Below, one piece after another: positions 58,342 to 64,000 of a DNA stretch of 64,000 nt (the stretch's first letter is position 1; each line of letters begins with the position of its first letter). The stretch lies in the NCBI GenBank assembly GCA_021018815.1, contig JAITYX010000045.1, positions 3,286,001 to 3,350,000 of the forward strand, read 5' to 3'. The translations under genes and the position numbers were made by a program. The notes under the pieces were generated by a model that was not told the origin of the DNA, did no database searches, and saw only the letters and a list, made by a program, of their open reading frames with translations. This stretch comes from Talinum fruticosum (Eukaryota > Streptophyta > Magnoliopsida > Caryophyllales > Talinaceae).

Positions 58342-59239
58342 TGAAGACTCGGACTTTACGAGTATATCATTCTGAGTACTATCAAGGAATTAGGTACGAG
58401 ACTTCATCTCTTGTAAGTTTCGATTATATGTCATTCTAAGTGTTTTAGAAACTTTTATGAGTGATTTAGAATCTCTTCTCGAGTGTTACGTAAACTATTG
58501 CATATGTTTTCACTTGATTCCGATTGACTCGGAAAGCATACTCTTACTTATCCTTTCATACATAATTCCGAGTCACTCGGACAACACTCATACTTATCGC
58601 ATGTTCAAATATTTGCTCTAATGTGCATAAACTCAGGTCCGACTTTGTATTCTAAGTTTGATAGAATTACAGGGTTAATTCATCCTTCCGAGTCAACATG
58701 TTTAGTTTGATCTATGCTTGTCTAGATCAAGTCTCATTACTCCGATATTCTCTATCGGACTTGTTTTACTTCGGATCGACTCGGATGGAATTTGAAGTAT
58801 AATGGATATTAGACTTAGAAAATTCCACTCTTTCGAGACTCGGATAATTAGGCACTTAATTATCTTAATTAATTTACTATCGGTGTCTAACCTTGAACCA
58901 AAGTATTTTATACTTTGAAAACCAAATTGATTTACTTTTGTAGGTTATCTAAAGAGGTTATCCTATTTTTGAAATACAAAAGTAACCAACTTCAAGCTGT
59001 CAATCACCAGTAGACAAGGCTTTTCTACTTCGACGAAGGCCCGGACACTCGTGTGAGGGTTGTTTGTTTCCAAAACTAGAAATCTGCAATGCCTAACTCA
59101 ACGGTGGTTTCCACCCTATTTTTTAGACACCACAAGTGGATTGGGACATCCAAAGGAGTCAAGAGCCGTTGCCCAACGTTCACACCTCAACGGATATTTT
59201 CCGAGTCACTCGGAAAAACCATTGCAACGGTCACAAAGT
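58342..59239 (+). repeat. 3' LTR of copy b, truncated
   Basis: It aligns with the first two-thirds of LTR-a from TGAAGACTCGG. It breaks off at ATTGCAACGGTCACAAAG (59,239), where LTR-b continues for another 600 bp or so. Confidence 0.88.
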
Positions 59240-59461
59240 AAAGAGCTAGTAGAGACAAAAAAAATAGGAGGGAAATTAAGTGAGAGAGAAAATTAGTGAT
59301 AAGGAGAGAGGGAAAAGAAATTTTTGAACGGAAATAATGTCATTGGGAAAATGATTGTCTTGAAATGTAATTAAGAATTTGTATTTTACATAAAAACTTA
59401 TGTACATCTATTGATATTGAAAGTTAAGATATCAAAAATTTATTATTTTTTAATAGTAATC
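59240..59461. other. AT-rich DNA
   Basis: Flank of the truncated LTR with no recognised feature. Confidence 0.5.
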
Positions 59462-59732
59462 TTTAAAAATTGATCATTTTTAACATGGTAAGTGTGTGGT
59501 CCACCCAACTCGACCCATATCTCAAGGATAAATCTAGTTGGGCTTAGAGGCGCAGGGAAGGGGTAAAGATACCAAGCCCAAGTTCAAAACCCAAGTCCAC
59601 AACACATCCTAACTTCTTGCTCACCTAACAAGAAAATTGTATCCACCAAGGATTGAACCCTAGTGGAGAGAATTGAAATGTGGAGTACTTATCACTAGGG
59701 TAACACTCACTTGGTTTTTAAAAATTGATCAT
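59462..59732 (-). mobile_element. tRNA-derived SINE with 16-bp target duplications
   Basis: The body, 59,478-59,716 (239 bp), lies between perfect copies of TTTAAAAATTGATCAT (59,462-59,477 and 59,717-59,732). On the minus strand its 5' part has TTACCCTAGTGATAAGTAC, a decayed A box, and GGGTTCAATCC (about 59,666-59,656), a good B box of an RNA polymerase III promoter. Spacing and composition fit plant tRNA-derived SINEs. The family is not identified. Confidence 0.75.
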
Positions 59733-60490
59733 ATTCAATATTATAAATTTATTTAATTTTTTTATTTGAGATAATAATTTTATCATATGTATCATATGTG
59801 ATATTAAACTTTTATCATTTACAACTAAGTTTTATCATATTTGATATTAAATATTTACCTTCTATATTAAATTGTATTTCAAAATATTGTGTTTTTTATT
59901 TTTTACTCTTTAGACTTTAAGATGGTTTTGATATATAATTTTTTTATTATTTAAAATTTTCTATTAAAATAAGTTTAATGCAGTATAATTTTTACTTTAA
60001 ATCAAAATTTTAAAATATCTAGGACTTCTCCAGTTAATTGAATACTTTGTCCTTGGATGAATTATTTCAACTATTCTGCTTGTAGAATTTTTCTACTATT
60101 TTATAGTTTTCTTCTTTCACTTAAAGTTGATGTTCTTTAATGTTTTTGTGATTAAATTGAAGTTTTTTTAATCGTTGTACTTAAAGAATTGTATGAATCA
60201 AATTTTTACTATTCTATTTAAATAATTTTAGCCTCGTGTTTAACTTAAAGAACAACATATTTTGGTTAAATTTAACTTAACTTAAATTTTATACATTTAT
60301 CTTAAAGAATATTTATCCTATTCTACTATTATATAAAGAATTTTTCTGCTATTCTGTATAGTTTTTTTACTTTAACTATATGTTGATTGTTTTAAATTTT
60401 ATATTTTTAGCGTCATACTTGCAAAAATGTACGAAAAAAATGACACAAAATGATAGAAATTTAGGAAGAGAACAAATACTTTGATTAATA
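59733..60490. other. Very AT-rich DNA without genes
   Basis: Long A/T runs, with several TTTTACTATTCTATTT-like variants (60,060-60,360). No coding frame is recognised. Confidence 0.5.
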
Positions 60491-60849
60491 TTAGAAAATA
60501 TGATAGGTGGAGAACAAGCATAAATGAAAAGATGAAAAATAGAACTTCAACTTCTTGATATGCTCCGTCCTTCTTGGCTGAACTTCGACACTAAAACTAG
60601 CAACTAGACGTTTTCTATTGACATTTTGATAAATCCACTTGTGTGCAACGCTCACGGCAACATCAAGATGAGTAACTAAAGGTGTCCCATTGACATTTCT
60701 GTAAAGTAGCTTATGAGTGTTACCCAAAAATTCTTGATGAATACTATATTCTTTGTCAAAAGTTCTTTCCAGTGTGTCAAGCTGTTCATACCTCATCAGG
60801 AGGTTTCCAAGGACTCGTGGACCAATAATTTCACTTTCAATTAGAGCCT
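60491..60849 (-). CDS. Unidentified ORF with an internal 24-residue repeat
   Basis: On the minus strand a frame is open from about 60,849, after a TTGATTAG acceptor-like site, to a stop at 60,491. From its internal Met (60,796) it has 101 codons. It reads IGPRVLGNLLMRYEQL, then two related 24-residue units, HKLLYRNVNGTPLVTHLDV and HKWIYQNVNRKRLVASFSVE, about 72 bp apart (60,690-60,560). It is embedded in very AT-rich DNA and its varied, charged composition is clearly coding-like. I do not recognise the family. It could be one exon of a gene or a captured fragment. The last 20 residues (after KKLKF) look like read-through. Confidence 0.45.
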
Positions 60850-61010
60850 AATCAATAAACGAATTTTGATCAAGTCTCTAACATGGTTTTTATTCCCTTC
60901 ATCAACTATTTTGAATGATAAAAATTAAAATACATATGTTTTTTATGAAATAATACCAAGTGGTGAAAGGATGCAATAATATATATAATTAAAATTCCCC
61001 ACTAAAAATT
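60850..61010. other. AT-rich DNA
   Basis: Possible upstream intron of the ORF at 60,491-60,849. Nothing else seen. Confidence 0.4.
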
Positions 61011-61160
61011 ATCAATATTCCTCCACAAATGTCGTCCTGTCCCTTTAGATTCTATGATTAATCAATATCCCTCCAAAATTGTTACCCTACCGCTTTAGAT
61101 TCTAGGTTAATTAATATCCCTCCAAAATTATTGTCCTTCCCCTTTAGATTATGGGATTAA
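61011..61160. repeat. 50-bp tandem repeat, three units
   Basis: Units starting ATCAATATTCCTCCACAAAT, ATCAATATCCCTCCAAAATT and ATTAATATCCCTCCAAAATT begin at 61,011, 61,061 and 61,110, each with CCCTTTAGATT or a close variant in its middle. Confidence 0.88.
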
Positions 61161-61534
61161 TTTTACAGGCAATCATGTTTTAATTTTGCTCTAAATTCAA
61201 ATGGGAGTTTACTTGGTTAACGCATTCTAATAAAATAATATTATTTTTTAAGTAATTACTGGGAGATTATAATTCTTTATTTGTGTAACACCCTAAATCT
61301 TAATCGTATTTAATTATTTTAACTTTTGTATTTTATTGTTTGAATAATATTTAGGAGTAGTGAGCTGCGCAAAAATTCGAAACCAAAATAAAAGATACGA
61401 ACAAATTGATGATCATGATTAATAATTGGTAATTTAGACAAATTTACATTTATGCGGAGAAATGCATATATACTCGAATAATGAAAAACTTTTTCTCGAA
61501 CACAGTCATTTCACAAATAAATAATAAGTAACTA

Positions 61535-61542
61535 AATAAATA

Positions 61543-61625
<83 letters not shown>
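61535..61625. repeat. (AAT)n microsatellite
   Basis: An uninterrupted run of about 27 AAT/TAA units. Minus-strand translation gives poly-Ile, which is an artefact. Confidence 0.95.
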
Positions 61626-61628
<3 letters not shown>

Positions 61629-62384
61629 TATGTGTGTATATAAAATAAAAGTGGACCAAATGTGTGCTTGGGAGTTTAACCATGTGGTCAGAAAATAAGC
61701 GAGATATTAGAATTTACAAGACAAAAAGAAAAAAAAGAAAGGAGTTGCTAGAAGCCTCAGGGAGAATATATCGGAGAAGAAGCGGGGAATTGTAAAGCAA
61801 GCTAGCACCTCTCATCTTCCATCTCCCTCACCTCTCCTTCCCACTTATTGTTGCCCCTTGCCGGTGCCAACAGCCTTTGTCGCCCCTTCCGCCTCAAGCA
61901 AGCCGCTACCGACACCCCTTGGCCGCCACCACTGCTGCCACCGAGAACCTATTTCTCCCTTCTCTTCCCTCTATTTTGTGTCAAGCGAGGGCAGGACAAC
62001 ACCGCTACGGCACCGCCCTCTCGGCTGCCATCCCACTCCGGGCACCACCGCCTCGACACCCCAGCTCTACCACCGAACCTCCACCACCCATTTTTGCCTC
62101 TAACCCCTTTGGAGAAAATTAACAGGAAGGACAATACTCATAGAAACAAAAGAAATTAATATTAAAAAGAAATGACTCGACCGAGGGAAAAAGAAGCAAA
62201 TAAAAATTAATAGGAACTGTACGAGGTGGAAAAAGCGGGGAAAAAGATACTCAAAGGACTAGCTATAGGCAGTGACATGCTGAGGAATTCTAGTGTTGGT
62301 TTTTTTTGGGTTATGTGTTTAAGAAACATTTGGAGTCTTAAACAATCTAAGTTGTAAGTATATGACATAGAAACCTTTTGATTG

Positions 62385-62387
<3 letters not shown>

Positions 62388-62461
<74 letters not shown>
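62388..62461. repeat. (TA)n microsatellite
   Basis: An uninterrupted run of about 37 TA units within the LTR. The Tyr/Ile repeat frame through it is an artefact. Confidence 0.95.
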
Positions 62462-62466
<5 letters not shown>

Positions 62467-62624
62467 ACATCATGTGGAATATGTATGGGTATAAGGCTTG
62501 TCTCTACTACAAGAGACGAAGATAATGCCGCAACTAAATTTTAGCTTCCGTGAGTCATATGTTACTCAAACTTATTTTGGTTATGAATTAGTCTTATGGG
62601 TGATTATACTCGGGGGTTACGAAG

Positions 62625-62641
62625 TGGTATTAGAGCATAGG
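62625..62641 (+). promoter_or_regulatory. Primer-binding site of the chromovirus-like element
   Basis: TGGTATTAGAGCATAGG follows the LTR end by two bases and matches the initiator tRNA-Met complement TGGTATCAGAGC with one change. Confidence 0.75.
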
Positions 62642-63200
62642 TTGAAAAATTACGAGGATAGTTACACTATGTTGATAAAGAGGTTAAAGTTTCGATGTCT
62701 AGATGTTGAACGAGAGAATTGTGGGTTAATGGTATTAAAGAAGAAGGTTATGACACTATGGGTAATTACGAGGATGATTTCTTGAGTTATACTAGTGATA
62801 TGATAAACACGATTAATATTTGTGAATCCTCACATATCATTCAAGTGAGTTCGGATCAAAGTATTGAAGGAAATAAGGGAATGGAGATAGAGTTTGGGAC
62901 ATGAGACTAGTAATAAGAGCAATTCTGATTTCATCTTGAGAAAGTTTATTGGGAATTTAAAAAATTCAGGGGCTAAAGGGTTAGAGCACCAACTAACCTA
63001 ACCCTTTTATCCACCTATTTTGGTATTGAAGATGGATATTTTTAACCTTACCAGGGCCATAAAGACCTTGGTAAACTAATGGGAAATATATTCTCTAGTG
63101 AATGATATATATGTTATACAGGTATAAAATATCAACTTGTGTCACTTGCCCAACCAGCATTAGCTATCAAACAATTTGTACCCCGGTAATAGTACTGTGG
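62642..63200 (+). other. Leader of the chromovirus-like element
   Basis: Untranslated region between primer-binding site and gag. The short frames are not like known proteins. Confidence 0.45.
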
Positions 63201-63201
63201 A

Positions 63202-64000
63202 TTGATAGGAAAACTAAAACTAATTATATTATCTACTTTCCTATTAAATAGAATGTTGAACCAGAATGACAACGTTTCAAGAAATGAACTACAAGAAAAG
63301 AACATGGATTCTATGCATGCTCCATCAGTTAACCACAACCTCCAACCCCTCATCAAGAATAAAGATAGTATCCCTAAGAATGAGGATGAACACAAAGGGG
63401 TACTTAAAGATATAGACCTTGAGTTGTTGGGAACAATTATAGCCATTGTGATAAAGAAACTTAAACAATCTGATTCCAACAATTCAGAGAAGGAGGTTAA
63501 ATTTTTTGAAAGGATTCCCAAACAAAATCCAAAAACTTATGACAGAAGAATGGACCTGGTGATACTAGAAGAATGGACTAGATAGATGAAAAAGACATTT
63601 GATACGGTTGAGGTACCAAATAATAAGCGCATAAACATTAGGGCTTTTTACCTTACCAAGCAAGATGCTATATAATGAGGAACTATAAGGTCTAATTTTC
63701 AACATCTTGAGGGCACATGGGACAACTTTCTAGAGGAATTTAGAGCAAAATTTTACCCATTGCCCTTACAAAAATAAAAGAAAAAGGAATTCTTAGAATT
63801 AAAGCAAGAAAATATGTCGGTCGTTGGAGTATGCAAACAAGTTTGCAGTACTATCTAGGTTTGCCTCAAAGTATGTAGCCATTGATCGTATAAGGATGAT
63901 AAGATTTGAAGAGGGTCTAGCTCCTTATATTAGGCATCAAGTAGCGCGGCAACCCATACAAACAAGTCAAGCATTGTATGGACGTACAACCGAAGTGCAA
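63202..64000 (+). pseudogene. Gag of the chromovirus-like gypsy element, partial
   Basis: Coding resemblance begins with KFFERIPKQNPKTYDRRMD (63,500-63,560) and LEEWTR followed by TAG, where Trp is usual. It goes on with MKKTFDTVEVPNNKRINI, LTKQDAI then two stops (TAA TGA) where two Trp are usual, EGTWDNFLEEFRAKFYPLP and, after a shift, EYANKFAVLSRFASKYVAID and MIRFEEGLAPYIRHQVARQ, to the window end. This is the chromovirus Gag capsid (Retrotrans_gag family), which forms particles around the element RNA. All stops can be explained by G:C to A:T changes. The N-terminal 127-codon frame from 63,202 is less conserved. Confidence 0.82.

Larger units (their letters stand above)
49656..59239 (+). 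mobile_element. Sirevirus-like Ty1/copia retrotransposon (copy b), nearly complete
   Basis: The plus-strand order is partial 5' LTR (to 50,508), primer-binding site, gag, protease, pre-integrase/integrase, RT, RNase H, an extra env-like coiled-coil ORF, polypurine tract and a 3'-truncated LTR (58,342-59,239). Copia gene order with an additional ORF between RNase H and the 3' LTR is the hallmark of Sireviruses. The 5' LTR lacks its first 600 or so bases and the 3' LTR its last 600 or so, so the borders are eroded and target duplications cannot be checked. Many stops and frameshifts are present. Confidence 0.88.
61284..62622 (+). repeat. 5' LTR of the chromovirus-like element
   Basis: It starts TGTAACACCC and ends GGGGGTTACGA just before the primer-binding site, so the ends are nearly inverse. 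It contains an (AAT)n tract (61,535-61,625), a GC-rich leader-like patch with Pro-rich frames (61,848-62,110) and a (TA)n tract (62,388-62,461). Confidence 0.75.
61284..64000 (+). mobile_element. Ty3/gypsy chromovirus-like retrotransposon, 5' part
   Basis: A 5' LTR starting TGTAACACCC at 61,284 is followed by a primer-binding site (62,625) and a decayed Gag of the chromovirus (Tekay/Del) type that runs off the window end. The pol genes and 3' LTR lie outside. Confidence 0.8.

Noticed and set aside
61450..61683. Frame with a poly-Ile run
   Set aside because: It is the translation of the AAT microsatellite.
61848..62159. Three overlapping Pro/Ser/His-rich frames
   Set aside because: They are in the LTR leader, in all three frames of one strand, with no domain.
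62207..62473. Frame with a Tyr-Ile repeat
   Set aside because: It is the translation of the TA microsatellite.
1..64000. Endogenous pararetrovirus sequences
   Set aside because: All RT relics are flanked by copia- or gypsy-type gag, integrase and LTRs. No movement protein or pararetroviral gene order was seen.
1..64000. tRNA, rRNA genes and CRISPR-like arrays
   Set aside because: None found. The only tRNA-like promoter boxes belong to the SINE, and the tandem arrays lack the spacer structure of CRISPR.

Overview
This window is nuclear DNA of a flowering plant, probably a eudicot. The organism call is an inference from the repeat families: Ty1/copia and Ty3/gypsy LTR retrotransposons of plant lineages, three En/Spm-type CACTA transposons, a tRNA-derived SINE and plant-specific accessory domains (plant mobile domain, TNP2, Ptta/TNP1). 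No intact host gene, tRNA, rRNA or CRISPR array was found. Almost every coding stretch is a broken transposon gene with stops and frameshifts, as expected of old, silenced, nested heterochromatin.

Layout. (1) 607-17,898: a minus-strand copia element (called copia-N here) split by three later insertions: CACTA-A (from 3,605), CACTA-C (9,192-15,575, with terminal inverted repeats, a 3-bp GAG target duplication and a decayed TNP2 operon-like gene set) and a solo LTR (15,990-17,571) of a Sirevirus-like copia family. (2) 17,899-20,360: the least repetitive stretch, with two candidate exons of unknown genes (18,600-18,774 and 19,221-19,373) and a degenerate ACCCGAACCGAA minisatellite. (3) About 21,000-24,772: a plus-strand copia (copia-C) cut off inside its integrase. 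(4) 24,773-38,571: a minus-strand Ty3/gypsy element of the Tat/Ogre type with gag, protease, RT-RNase H, a second RNase H and integrase. On the opposite strand, between integrase and 3' LTR, it carries two accessory genes: one with a plant mobile domain and one that looks like DUF7745. (5) 38,572-46,496: CACTA-B, which carries a Ptta/TNP1-like gene, lies opposite in orientation to CACTA-A and is interrupted by a 3.1-kb gypsy solo LTR with GTATA target duplications. (6) 46,497-59,239: the 3' part of one Sirevirus-like copia, a Tat leader fragment, then a nearly complete second copy (gag to an env-like ORF, two partial LTRs). (7) 59,240-61,283: AT-rich DNA with a SINE flanked by 16-bp target duplications, an unrecognised ORF with an internal repeat and a 50-bp tandem repeat. 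(8) 61,284 to the end: a chromovirus-like gypsy element, 5' LTR, primer-binding site and start of gag, continuing beyond the window.

How the pieces relate: the genes do not form a host pathway. They are successive transposon layers. CACTA-A and CACTA-B encode related TNP1-like DNA-binding proteins and share GCGTCGGA-type subterminal repeats. CACTA-C encodes the TNP2-type transposase but has a different subterminal repeat (GACGACGGTTCT). The most noteworthy content is the pair of antisense accessory genes in the Tat element, the CACTA-B/Sirevirus breakpoint at about 46,496, and the few unexplained coding-like fragments.
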